A stretch of DNA of 64,000 nucleotides from Enoplolaimus lenunculus. Its lineage: Eukaryota > Nematoda > Enoplea > Enoplida > Thoracostomopsidae. Below, piece by piece: positions 13,016 through 23,970 of the stretch. The position numbers were made by a program, and so were the translations under genes. Each line of letters begins with the position of its first letter. Within the stretch, counting starts at the first letter, position 1. The stretch is from positions 36,495 to 100,494 of the forward strand of contig JASANG010001999.1 in NCBI GenBank assembly GCA_030248215.1, given 5' to 3'. A model generated the notes under the pieces. It was not told the origin of the DNA, did no database searches, and saw only the letters and a list, made by a program, of their open reading frames with translations.

Positions 13016-13573
13016 GTCCTGTGCTGACGTGAAAATTTCGAATTGCATACAGTATACCCATCGACTAGGGCACAATCATCGCTTCTGACTGCGTAGAAAA
13101 TGAACTTGCAGTTCCGGTAAAACTTCTGGTGGCGGCACACCTCAATAATTGTTAAACTTAGGGATTCACTCAGATCTGCTAAAATTATGCTGCCCCTCCG
13201 GCTCGGCCCATCTTTGGATTAAATTTTTGCCGTATTTTGAATTTCTGAAAGCATGAACGTCACCAAAAAAGCTGAAGCCGACGTGACATTAGGTAGTTTA
13301 TTGTTTTAATAAATATCTATAAAGCGATGTCCAAAATTTTGGTTTTAAATTTATTTTTAACAAATCTCGATATGGGCAAAAGTGTACTGTATTATTAAAC
13401 GCGCCAAACGATACGATTAATGTAAACTTATGGAAATTCAACTACAGAAATTGGTATAAGTTTGCACTCAAGAGATACTTTACAACAACACTTTACTACT
13501 GAATTGAAATACATTTATTAAAAAACCCACCTCAAGTAACATTTTACATGTGTTAATGTGTACATACTTCATC

Positions 13574-13713
13574 GCACCCATGTTACTTTTAGGGCGTCCA
13601 GATTTCTGGCGGGTCTAGACAATTTTTCTTAGGATTAGGCATACGTTTTCGCAACCCGTAGACCTAGGCTTAGGAATACGCTTAATCTACTGTTAAGGCC
13701 CTAAAAGTAACAT
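13574..13713. mobile_element. Short inverted-repeat element with TTAGGC-like core
   Basis: Left end CCCATGTTACTTTTAGGGCG and right end the complement of GGGCCAATGTTACTTTTAGG. Subterminal CCAGATTTCTGGCGGGTC is shared with the copy at 57120-57405. The core carries CTTAGGATTAGGC and CCTAGGCTTAGG. About 140 bp, non-autonomous. Confidence 0.75.
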
Positions 13714-13904
13714 TGGCCCTTCATCGCATATCAGAGCGTCAGTCTGACAGCAAATATAACGGAAACGTTATGCATTCACGTGGGGCTTGTGAAAATTAAA
13801 AATTAGCGAATTTGCTAAAACTTTTTAATAATTGGCATTAATTTTGTCACTTGTTGCACATCGTACTATTAATTGCATCAACGGTGGTTCTCGGATGATT
13901 TTAC

Positions 13905-14144
13905 CACAAACTGCAAGCTTAGACAATAGACATAACGCAAATTCATGTGCAACCCTTCCGATTTTATCGCCAACTGGTACAGGCTGCTAAATTTCATGAA
14001 GCCAGCAAATTCCACTTTCCTTTGAAACTCAGTGCAAGGTAGTGCACAATAAAGCCATGCTCAAATCAAATACCAAGGGCGTTAAGTCGCCAGGAATGAG
14101 GACATCCTCCAAACAATTTGCTTCTATGGTCGTGTTCGAAAATA
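13905..14144 (-). CDS. Two candidate 3' exons of an unidentified minus-strand gene
   Basis: Minus-strand exon 14074-14144 starts after TTTTAG and encodes FSNTTIEANCLEDVLIPGDL plus TPL, ending at donor TTG|GTATTT in phase 0. The next exon, 13905-13986 (acceptor TTTAG), stays open as QPVPVGDKIGRVAHEFALCL plus LSKLAVC and ends at GTAAAA. The first exon's phase would also accept the exon ending at 17167. I do not recognise the protein. The final exon and stop are not established. It could instead be a separate gene or chance open frames with good splice borders. Confidence 0.35.
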
Positions 14145-15127
14145 CTAAAAGAAAATCTTTTGTGGCTAGGCAATTGCCATACACTATAATACACCACGAT
14201 AAAACAAGAGTATTACACAAATAATGTCATAAAATTCAGTCCATCAAATTTCAGTAACTATAGCCTTGGTAAGCTCCCCTGTAATAAGAATTGTAGACAA
14301 TTGTATTAAGCAATATATCATATGTTAAACGGATACAAAATCAAGACTTGAAAATATAGCACAAATCATAAGTATAAAAAGGAGCCAGAACCTTTGGCAA
14401 ATTTCACGGGAGCCAGAGGCGAACCAAGGTATTAAGCAAAGCACATTTCAAAACTACAATATACAGCGACTTACCCGTAACCCATTGATTGGCCAGACAT
14501 TCCGCTCAACGCATATCCTACAATAATATTCAATAACGAATACGATGAACACACTGGCATTTCGCACGTTGGGCTTCCAACCACTTGGCCAAATCCCCTC
14601 ATGTTCAGCCCCCAATCGAATAATCGCCGTGGTATAAAATTATACTTACAAAAACGGAAAGACAAACACTGGAGAAAACGGAAAGACAAAACCACTGGTT
14701 AGCGTTACCCTTAAGTTTCAAAATAGCAAATTTAAGCAAAAATATTGCTAAAATTACAAAAAATTGTTTTATATAGAGGCTTTCTAAAAAGCCTCCACTC
14801 ATCAAATTTCCCGGGTCGAACACGGAGGCACCTCCAAACCCCTCCCCCTGCGTTGGAGCCTAGGGTAGCGAAATGCCAGACAATCATAAACGAAAATATT
14901 AACGAAAACTCAACGCTAGTCTAAAACTTTGGTACACTTCGTACAAATTTTTCTTCGCATTATTTTGCGCCAAGAAACGTTATCGTGTATGCTAAAATAT
15001 ACGCGTTTACCCAGAAGTGGTCGGATTTTGAAAATTTTTGCGTATTTCAGCTTCTCATAGCCTCCCCTGATTATTCCATAGCCAAATTTGTAATTTTTAC
15101 AATTTTGGTTTTTGAAGGTCCGAAGAT

Positions 15128-15340
15128 CCCCCTCACACAAAATAAATTGTCTTGTATTTAAGAAATATTGTCTGAAACTGAAGACAATTATGTCATGAAT
15201 TCAAGACTTATTTTTTAAAATTTTCAGAAATATTGGTCTAAATTTTTCACACTTAAATGTCTTAAATTTAAGACTGTTTTATGAACGATCTAGAAAATAT
15301 TTCTGAAATGTAAGACAAATATGACTGAAATAAAAACACA
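15128..15340. repeat. Single arm of the CACACAAAATAAA / TGTCTT element
   Basis: Starts CCCCTCACACAAAATAAATT and continues with AAGACA/TGTCTT motifs. It is the reverse complement of most of 16660-16876, so the two form a large inverted repeat about 1.75 kb across. No partner end lies immediately to its right, so it is either a truncated copy or the far arm of one large element. Confidence 0.65.
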
Positions 15341-15514
15341 GAGATTTGCAAACCGACCCCAAAATTAAAAAACTAAAGCTAAACCCAATACCCTAACTTT
15401 ACAAACTAAGATAAGTTCAAGATGTAAAGTTAGGTTGGGGGAACGTGAGCTCAACCCGAAATGTTTTGAAATTCAGTCATTTACACGCTTAAGAATATAA
15501 ACGGAGCAGCTTTT

Positions 15515-16016
15515 GGCCCATAAAGATCAGGCAGGGTGCAACCGGAATTACAATTTACCGGAACCCGAACCGGAACCGGAGTTTGAAAATTTTACCGGAA
15601 CCGGAAAGTGAAAAATGCATTTCACCAAAAATTTCCTTTTAATCGTATTTTGTGCTCTATTATTTGTGAAATAACCTTAGTCGAACATATGTATTTATTT
15701 TATTTGTTGTATTTTAGATTTTCGTCGTCGATTGAAGTGAAATCTACCATCAAAGGCTTATATTTGGAGTACAAGTGGCTTTCAAAAGAGATTCTTAAAA
15801 ATTAGCAAAGTTAAGAAAACGGGCAAACTATAACACCGGAATTTTTAAATCCGGTAAAAAATTACCGGAACCGGAAGGTGAAAAAATGCCGGAACCGGAA
15901 TTCCGGTTGCACCCTGAGATCAGGGGCGGAACTTTTTTCTATGGGACTGCAGTAGAGTAAGCTTAAGCTTAGGAATAAGCTTATAATACAGTTCCACCCC
16001 TGTTCTTTACATTGGC
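15515..16016. mobile_element. CAGGGGCGGAAC element with TTAGGC-like core, interrupted by a younger insertion
   Basis: Without the insert the element reads GGCCCATAAAGATCAGGGGC, then GGAAC, a short AAGCTTAAGCTTAGGAATAAG core, and ends GTTCCACCCCTG...ATTGGC, the inverse of the left end. It is only about 110 bp long. The insert at 15532-15916 duplicated AGATCAGG from this element's end. Confidence 0.78.
15532..15916. mobile_element. ACCGGAA-family hAT-like non-autonomous element (385 bp)
   Basis: Begins CAGGGTGCAACCGGAATTAC and ends GGAATTCCGGTTGCACCCTG. It is flanked by perfect 8-bp duplications AGATCAGG (15524-15531 and 15917-15924). An 8-bp duplication and a CAGGG-type end are hallmarks of hAT elements. 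Both subterminal regions are dense in ACCGGAA. The middle contains a stretch resembling GTGAAATAACCCTAGTTG shared among copies. No transposase is encoded. Confidence 0.9.
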
Positions 16017-16240
16017 AACTTTTTTTACACATGTAACAATAAGAAAATTATTTCTTGAATATATTAAGACAACTATTTTTTTAAATGAAGAAATTTCTCT
16101 TATTAATTGGAAATAGCAATTTCTTGAAAGTAAAACATTTAGGGTTTAACCATTTAAGAAAAAAGGACCCCCAAAAAATTTTGTCAAAAAGTTTGACAAA
16201 ATTATGTATCATTCGGTGCAGCTTGCAGAGCAGAGTTGAA

Positions 16241-16391
16241 TGGTGCAAATTTTTTGTAATCAGACGATTGGTTAACGAGTTATTGTCAAATAACTGATTT
16301 AGCGTGCTGTTAACGATTTGGGTCGGCGTCAAATCAGTTATTTGACCATAATTCGTTAACCAATCGTCTGATTGCAAAAAATTTAACACCA
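16241..16391. repeat. Long hairpin with arms of about 60 bp
   Basis: TGGTGCAAATTTTTTGTAAT at the left returns as its near-exact complement ending ...TTTAACACCA at the right. The central loop is about 30 bp (around AGCGTGCTGTTAACG). Arms also contain CAGACGATTGGTTAACGA. Most likely a MITE or the palindromic core of one. Confidence 0.8.
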
Positions 16392-16397
16392 TTGGGT

Positions 16398-16876
16398 CCC
16401 TACACACAAAATAAAATGCCTTCAAATTTCAAGACTCTACTTTCTTAAATCTTCAAGACATAAATGTCTTGTATTTCAGACATTAATAGCCTTAAACAGC
16501 TCAGAAGTTCGTTTCTTAATCATTAAAACATAAAAGTCTTATATTCAAGAAATTCCTATTGCCAACTTATAAGACACAAATTTCTTTTTTTCGAGAAATA
16601 GTTGTCTTATATTCAAGAAATAATTTTCTTATTTTTTATGTTTTATTTCAGAAACATTTGTCATATTTCAGAAATATTTTTTAATCGTTCATAAAACAAA
16701 TTGTTAAATTTAAGACATTTAAGTGTGAAAAATTTTACACCAATATTACTGAAAAATTTAAGAATAAAAGTTTTGAATTCAAGATATATATGTCACGAGT
16801 TTGTATCAAGGCATAATTGTCTTAAATTTCAGACAATATTTAATGAATAGAAGACAATTTGTTTTGTGTTTAGGGG
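16398..16876. mobile_element. Inverted-repeat element filled with AAGACA/TGTCTT motifs
   Basis: Left end CCCTACACACAAAATAAAAT, right end the complement of CCCCCCTAAACACAAAACAA. The 480-bp interior is a chain of AAGACATAAATGTCTT-like small palindromes. The right half pairs with 15128-15340. Confidence 0.7.
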
Positions 16877-17166
16877 GGACATTGGACTACGCTAGTTTGA
16901 TTGTTTCGATCGAAAAATTTCGCGTGGTGATTACGCTGTAACACGAGCATTCGTATCGAAATTGTGAGTTAGGAATATCAGTTTTTCTCTATTCCCGTTT
17001 GCCGACGTGTGACCATAGTGCGTTCAAATTAATCATCCTATTGCATTAAACTAACAAGTTCTAATTTTGTAATGTGCTGTGTGAATTTTCGCGAATGAAT
17101 TTCATGGTAGAAATGTTTAGAAATGTTTGGAATTCAAAATGAAAAACCAATAAAAATCGTACATAC

Positions 17167-18483
17167 CCATTCGGTTTGCGCTTGACTGACCCATCATCAA
17201 TGCTGCATTACGATTTGCACCGCCGCTGGGCGGAGCACCGTATCCGCCGCCCATTACAGCATTACCTTGATAGCCAGAGGTCATCATCATACCACCTGTA
17301 CCATAGCCTCCGCCCATAGACATCCTAAAAATACCTAACAGGGGAGATACCTGGGTCCGCAAGCCACGTATAAAAACAAATACATACGGTTTTCTGACTG
17401 CTGAAGCGCTGTTATATACGCTTCCGTGTTTGCAGTAGTTTGCACTTAAAAATTATTCAAGACTGACAAAAAATAAATACGTATAAAGCAAAGCCAAACA
17501 TATAATTTGAAATTGCATCAAAGACATGGGCATGAGGACACGTGCAAAGACGGATAACTTGGAGCAATGTGCGTTATAATAATATTCTATCATAAACATA
17601 CCATGCACCAACGTTCGGCCGCTTGGTGAGGATGCTTTCACGCGAATATCTGTCTAAAATTTTGATCAAAACAATTATTTTTCAATATGAATGTACACAT
17701 CTATAAAACAAGAATAAAATTTCTGTCAACACACACATGGAAACCCTGCCAATAATCAGACAATGGTCTTAGAGCTTAGCAGCATTGCTTCAAACAAAAG
17801 GTTTAGTTTATAATTAATTTCTGAATTAGTTGTTTCTGATAATTACTGTACGCGATGCTTACAGCTAGTCTTCGGTGATCTACATTGAACATTTTGTAGC
17901 ATTTTAAAATAAACAAGATGCCACATTGTGAAAATTCGACCGTTTTCCACCGGTTCTCTGATTTTACAAATTTTGTTGGAAAACTAGCTTGGTTGTCTAT
18001 TTTACGGTTGAATTTAAATTTATACACGTACCTCCGGTACGTTTTCCTCGGTTAAGTCGACCACCTCCTGTGCCAGATCGGCCTCCTTTGCTTTTCTCCG
18101 TTGGACGTTTGACAGCTAAAGTTATACTTTATTCTGTAAACTAAATAAAAATCTTCCCGAGTTTAGAAAAATTGCCTCCAACAAAGCATATAACCTGCAT
18201 AGAGGAGCATATTACATTATATTTGTAGTCAATCCGTAGTCGTTAGAACGCAGCAGAAGATGCAGCATGGAAAGGCTGTAAAATCGCATACTATTAACCG
18301 AGTATTCTTTGGGAAAAAAATTTACTTTATTGTTTAGTTATAGAGAATCCCTCAAATTTATCACTCAGTCACAACACAAAGACAAAGCATAAACATAAAA
18401 CCGCAACTAACCTGGACTGTCACGGATAGATAAAAACGCGTTCAGCTTTTCTTCTGTGATTTCTTTCTCTCGATCAACCAGAC
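17167..18483 (-). CDS. Four consecutive exons: basic RG-rich then Gly/Met-rich tail of an unidentified protein
   Basis: Minus-strand exons 18412-18483, 18032-18115, 17602-17653 and 17167-17324 all have TAG/AAG acceptors and GT donors, and phases agree at every junction. Encoded in order are LVDREKEITEEKLNAFLSIR, a basic stretch with KSKGGRSGTGGGRLNRGKR, then DRYSRESILTKRPNVGAW, then MSMGGGYGTGGMMMTSGYQG and a Gly/Asn/Met-rich end. The RG-rich and GGYG composition resembles disordered tails of RNA-binding proteins. YSRESIL loosely resembles the eIF4E-binding consensus YxxxxL-hydrophobic, but has Ile where Leu is expected. The upstream part of the gene is probably at higher coordinates. I cannot assign a family. 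Confidence 0.7.
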
Positions 18484-19377
18484 CTTAACAAAAACTACAA
18501 CAAACTAAGCATGTACGCATACTGATATACTGACTCAAATCAGGTTTGTAGGTACATAAGTGCATATTTTATTTGTTTTCGGTGGCCATCAATTTCCAAA
18601 ATATACAGAAGTGTCGTGTTTGTTCTAAAGGTGCACAAATTATTTTTATTCTAACAGCTTATTAACAAAACTGAAGTAATTGCAAAAACGACCATTTCGA
18701 AATATATTTTTAAAGCCAAAGTTTCCAATATTTAAATTATTACATATAATTTGCTACAAAGCCGGAAACAATCCTGTTTCTGCGTCTTCGAATGCAGAAA
18801 CTGGAATTGAATTTTGACACGAACTCTAGCGGAACCAAAGTGGGATATGGGTAACGATTTTTTGCCCGACACGTGCTTCACCCACGTAAATAAAAAGATC
18901 TACCCGCAACCCACCTGTTCCCCGCGCTTGAAGCTAAACCAGTATTTTAATGATCGCATGCGATTTGCACATTAACGACGTTTTGCATTATATTTTCAAC
19001 GAATTTTACACATTACTACAATGAACAAAATTTCAAACCCAACGAAATAAAGCACCGGACAGCAACTGATCAGAAGTAAAACAGCAAATAGCGTACGTTT
19101 TGTGCCTCACAATGCAAAAGTTTAGCGCGGGTAAAAACTGTGAATTTTTACCCGTGCGATACAGATCTTTACCCGCCCTTTTATAGCCCTGTAGTATCAT
19201 GTGTCACCACTTCGAACGGCAGTTTCTTGCGTTGCAAACAGTTACGGTGTCTAAATACACTGAACAACACTTCCACGGGGAAGGCTTGAAACATGAACCC
19301 CTGGCTACGCGCTTGGTAACAGAATAAACATATAAAGGGCTACCGTCGAATTTTATTACCTTTAATACACAGGTATG

Positions 19378-19455
19378 GGCGGTCTCTGTCGAAAAAGCGA
19401 GACCGAGACCCAACCTACCGAGACCGAGATTTTCGGTCTCGGTCTCGGTCAATTT
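19378..19455. repeat. GAGACC/GGTCTC repeat cluster
   Basis: Repeated GAGACCGAGACC and its complement GGTCTCGGTCTCGGTC occupy about 80 bp, interleaved with ACCTACCGAGACCGAG. A relative with CTCGGTAAGTCTCGG and GGTCTTGGTCTCG lies at 33840-33915. The pattern matches the other element interiors in the window, but clear ends were not found. Confidence 0.6.
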
Positions 19456-20492
19456 TTACCGTTACCGAAAACAAAAATAATATTTTTAACAAAAGTTTTC
19501 AATACTTTAACGCCGCCGAACTTTATTTTTTTTACTTTATTTTTCAATCATGTAGCTACTGTCCCCATAGCTTTCGAAAAGTCTCGGGACAAATCCCACT
19601 GTCTCAAAAACCCCTCAGTACAACCCTAACTCAAAGCTATAATGTTGTTTTTGATCCCGTGACTGGAGAATTTTTTAACATAGTGTAGACATTATAAATG
19701 CGAATGACCCATATTTTTTTACACGATGTCATAAATGTTTTAAACGCGAAAATGCAACTATTTGTGCCTTGTCACAACAAAATCAAAGTGTTTAGCGTTT
19801 CCTTTCTCACAATAGAATATTGGGTAAAAGGACGAATCATTCTGTTTCTCAAATCGCTGTATAACCAGGTAGCAGTGTTCAACAATCGTTCGCTGTCTGT
19901 GTTGGTAAGCGAAATGCGCATTTACTTCCTTCGGCAACATGTTCAATTTAAACAATATATAAAAATTTAAAATAAAATTCGTTATATGAATCTGAAATTT
20001 GCCGCTTTCAATGTTCAGATTAGGATTTGGCAAATTAGCAATGGATTTGAATTCGGTCAAATCTTGGATTCGATGCCACCCTGCAGTAGACCACGCCAAA
20101 TTAAAAAAATACCGCTTGACTGCTTACTTTTCATATACTTTGTGTACTGATATTTCGAGTCTCCAAACATTTTTGAATTGCGCTTTTCGCGTAAAACAAT
20201 TAACGTTCGATCGGGCGATGGAAGCGCAACCACACAACATCGCTTCCTAAAAGTCGGATTCTACAAGCCGCTACGCTAGTCAACGCTTTGAGATTTATAT
20301 ATGTTATATATTATAAGCCAAACATGTAATCAGGCAAAATATAAGTCGAATACGTGAACTATATACGTTAGGATTAAAACTTGACATTTTGCTAATGGAG
20401 AGGCTTTCACTCGATCGGCCAGATTCTCCATATTCTGCCCTACAGTTGAAAAATTCTCCCCTGGTTTGAAATTATATGTACAGGACGTATAT

Positions 20493-20815
20493 TAGGGATG
20501 TGCCGATTAATCGGCATGGGTACTGCAAAAAATTGCCGATTATTTTCCGATACTTTTTGCACATAACAGTAAGTTTGAATGCTAATTTCTGGGCGCATAT
20601 CAGTGTGTCCAGTCATAATTCAAATGAACCGTTCGTTTAAAATTATAATCGTTTATGTTGGTTAGGGCTTGAGTCTTCATATAATGATGTAATGCAGTAC
20701 GTATCCTATCTGTTTATTAAGCATGGTGCACTAAAGATGGAATCAGCATCTGCAAAATTTTAAAATAAGAATCGTCATCGGTATCGGCAAAAATTTTGCT
20801 ATCGGCACATTCCTA
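20493..20815. mobile_element. GCCGAT-family hAT-like element, copy 1
   Basis: TAGGGATGTGCCGATTAATC at the left and the complement of TAGGAATGTGCCGATAGC at the right. Internal ATCGGCATCGG-type repeats near both ends. The flanks ACGTATAT and ACGTGAAA agree at five of eight positions, so an old 8-bp duplication is possible. Relatives at 30771-31143 and 33237-33480. Confidence 0.7.
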
Positions 20816-21330
20816 ACGTGAAAGCGAAAGTTTCCCCTCCCAAACGATTTTATCGTTACATTATCTCATGGTTAAACTTAGACTTAAGTTCCAACTTACT
20901 CTCAAGCTTAGGCTTAGGTCCAAGCTCGTATCAGTAGGATTTCACGTGGGGGGAAACAAGTACCATATATACTTATAAAAACGGAAAGACAAAAACATAG
21001 GTTAGCGCCAGCTCTAAGCATTGAAATAACAAATTTAAGCAAAATTAGCTAAACATACGATCAATGTGTATCGATGAGGGTAGTAATGGTGTATATGCAT
21101 AATTCTAAACCTAAGCCATAGAGACTATTTTTATCTCGAGTCTTTTCTAAAAACAACCACAGCTCATCATGTCCGATCGGGTGGGATTCGGTGTCACAAT
21201 CGATAATGTGTTTCCACTGGAGATTGGGCAAGCGAAATGCTGGAATTTAGTTATAAATACGAACCAAAGAACTCTCCGGTAATATTAAATAAAGCGTGAT
21301 GATAGAAATTGCTTTTGGCCACAATCGTAC

Positions 21331-21457
21331 TTCTGTGGATTCTGGCAAAAAGTTATTTCTTCAATGTCTGGAATGGATTCTCTGACCATTTCTTCGGTCA
21401 GCTTATCTTCGACACCAATAAAACATACTCGACGTCCAAAATATGACGATTCCAACT
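21331..21457 (-). CDS. Candidate exon with an RRM-like fold pattern
   Basis: Minus strand after TTTAAG: LESSYFGRRVCFIGVEDKLT then EEMVRESIPDIEEITFCQNP. RRVCFIGVED followed by a helix and DIEEITFCQN has the beta-alpha-beta rhythm of an RRM N-terminal half, but without an RNP1 in this exon. The donor GAA|GTACGA is plausible. The continuation is unresolved; an open minus frame at 21090-21229 (FRLPNLQWKHIIDCDTESHP) follows an AG but the phases only fit a weak donor. Assigning it to the same gene as the exons at 17-18 kb is inference. Confidence 0.42.
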
Positions 21458-22132
21458 CTTAAACACTCATCCATTAATCCATAAAACAACGAATATGGCA
21501 ATAGAAACTACGCGACGCGTAGTCACAATGATACAAATAACAGCCAAACATACAATGAAACAGTATATACTTAATTGTGTAATTTTACAGTGCATTGATG
21601 TTGCTACGATAAAACATTGTCCGGAAACAAGAAAACTGTTTCAACATTCATTGCTAGAGATGAAAGTGGTAAATTACCCGTAATTTAATTTTGTAAACGA
21701 TAAAAAATTTGGATAATCAATCAGCCGAAAACTTGTCAGCTTGTTTTTGAGGTAAACAAGTGAACACAGAGAATTTCATCTATTGGATTTAGCGCCACCT
21801 TAGAAGTACCAACACCCGACAAATAAGTATTCTTGTTTACCGAGTAAATATTTATCACCGAAAACAGCAGTATAAACCTGTTTAATGCGCAGAATTAGCA
21901 ATACGTTTAGGAGTGACATCAAATAGAAATTCACACTAAACCATGTACATTATGTATGTAAATACATATATAGTAGAGATGTACCAGGCCTGCCCCCGGC
22001 CTTAGGTCCAACGACTTCATTTGTAGTCGTCTAAACGGAAAGAAATTCTTAATGTAATATTCACATAACGATATACTTATTGAAGAGTGGAATAAGAATA
22101 AGCAGTAATTTACACCTGGTCCCGATTGATTT

Positions 22133-22505
22133 CAGGGTGCAACCGGAATTCCGATCCCGATTACAATTCCGATTTTAAACGAGTTCCCATTACAAAATCA
22201 ATCGGAATCGGGATTTTGAAATTTTAATTTTAATCTTACTTGTTGTGATATATGTGTTGCATAAAAGTTCTGTAACATTTATCTATGAAATTACTTTCGA
22301 AGAGTTAACTTATCAACAATTGATTGTAGTTTAGCTTTACAGAACCTAAAATCATCGCCAATTTCGTCATGCGACTTTTTTTAAAAATTGTTGCCAGCAA
22401 ACAGGCACTCAAAATCAACATTACATTTGTCAATACAAATTATCCGTACAGTCATAAAATTTCTAGTTCCGATTCCGGTATAATCCAGTTCCGCTTCGCA
22501 CCTTG
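22133..22505. mobile_element. GGAATTCCGATTCCGATT-type hAT-like element, copy 1
   Basis: Left end CAGGGTGCAACCGGAATTCC and right end the complement of CAAGGTGCGAAGCGGAAC. Length about 373 bp. Candidate flanks ATTGATTT and ATGGATAC match at five of eight positions, so an old insertion. Close relatives at 26873-27250 and, inverted, 31983-32357. Confidence 0.72.
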
Positions 22506-22887
22506 ATGGATACCCGTCACGGCCTACGCACCGGGGCAACCGTTGTACATACATGTGCTTACAAATCTACTTAAGTTGTTGCTCATATTAATTTGGATAT
22601 CTATACTCCATTGTTTACACTAAGTTAATATCAGAATTTTGTTTCTATTAAGATGTTACGCATACAAACACTGTCATTCTAGCAATTAAATAGCCAACAT
22701 ACGCCAAACTCTGTTTAGGTAGTTGTCGAAATTTATCTTCGTGCATTCAACTCTGATACACATACATGCACACATACGTAGTATATGTATATACATATAA
22801 ACATGTAGACATACACATACAACTATACATATTAGAGACGTCGCAGAGCCGGACCCGGACCCCGGAATCGGAGACAGCAACGTACAC

Positions 22888-23046
22888 TAAACTACAAATT
22901 TTATGTACCTTTTGCGTAAGCATGTGCCTGGGAACACGGTACCGTTTTATCATATCGCGTCACGCGACATTTTATCGGCACTCCCATTCTGTGAAGTAAC
23001 TGTTAATGCGTTTGTTATTTGCCATATCGTGTCACGCGACATTTTC
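22888..23046. repeat. Repeat containing the palindrome TCGCGTCACGCGA
   Basis: A segment beginning near CAAATTTTATGTACC leads to GGTACCGTTTTATCATATCG and the near-palindrome TCGCGTCACGCGACATTTT. The last part recurs at 23022-23044, and the whole recurs at 31296-31385. Family and function unknown. Confidence 0.6.
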
Positions 23047-23124
23047 TTAGGATAATTTAATAAACTTACTATGCTACGTTCGGATTCTGGCTAAAGGCCA
23101 AAGCCCGGGACATCATAATACACA

Positions 23125-23970
23125 TCAGGGTGCAACCGGAATTACAACTTACCGGAACCGGAATTTGAAAAAATTACCAAAAACGGAAAACGAAAAATAC
23201 ATGCCAATGAACAATTCATTTTAATTTTCTTTTCTGCAATACTGTTGGTGAAATTACCCTAGATGGCGATAGGTATTCACTTTGTCTGCTGTATTTTAGA
23301 TTTAAGCGCATCTACCTTCAATGGTTTATTCCCGGCGAGTGTAAGCTGCGAGTTCTCGATACAAAAACTTGCATGAGTGAATGAAACTTTAGGGTGTCCG
23401 TTGGCTGGCAACAATTTTCAAAAACATCGCATGAACAAACTAGCGATGATTTTACTTCTGTAAAGCTAAACTACAATCTATTAGTGATAAACTAACTTAT
23501 CGAAAGCAATTTAATTGATAAGTGATACAGAATTCTTCTGCAACATACCACAACAAATAGAATTACATTAAAATTTAAAAATGTCGATTCCGATGGATTG
23601 TGCAATAGGAATCGCAATTCCGTTTCCAACTTGCTAGAGTGGTACCAGAATTCCGGTTCTGGTATTTTTTCACGTCCCGGTTCCTGTAAATTTTTTGAGG
23701 AATAAAAAAATTTCCGTACCTATGTATTAAATTTCAATCTGTGGAATTTAAGCATATAACTAAAAAATATCTATAAAAATAAAATCTATAGATTTTATTA
23801 GTACGTACAGTGTTAGTATACAAACCTTAACAATCATCGAAAATAAATCGTGGAAAGTAAGTTTGGCAAGGGTGCAACCGGATATTAATTTACCGGATAC
23901 CGGATATTGAACCACAACCGTGAATGTCCGGTAGGTTATACCGGATACCTTAACCGGATCGGATTAAGGC
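23125..23970. repeat. Mosaic of at least three inverted-repeat element fragments
   Basis: It opens with CAGGGTGCAACCGGAATTAC (ACCGGAA family), shifts at about 23335 into a CACGTG-family fragment (AAAAACTTGCATGAGTGAAT), then at about 23395 into the GGAATTCCGATT-family interior, returns near 23640 to ACCGGAA-family sequence, and ends at about 23870 in an ACCGGAT-family copy (GGGTGCAACCGGATATTAAT). Such a patchwork shows serial insertion or recombination. Confidence 0.6.

Larger units (their letters stand above)
10217..13904. other. Intergenic region, mostly unannotated AT-rich DNA
   Basis: No exon is supported here. There is a duplicated short segment at 11635-11700 (two copies of TTTTCTTTTAAATC followed by ACTCATAAACACTTAGGC), an AATTTTGGCG minisatellite at 12790-13015 and a TTAGGC-bearing element at 13574-13713. 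Confidence 0.5.
18484..21330. other. Presumed intron or gene-free stretch
   Basis: No exon could be defended here. It contains a GAGACC/GGTCTC repeat cluster at 19378-19455, and a GCCGAT element at 20493-20815. A short minus-strand segment near 20400-20445 follows a TGTAG acceptor with an open frame (AEYGESGRSSESLSIS) but lacks a good donor. Confidence 0.35.
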
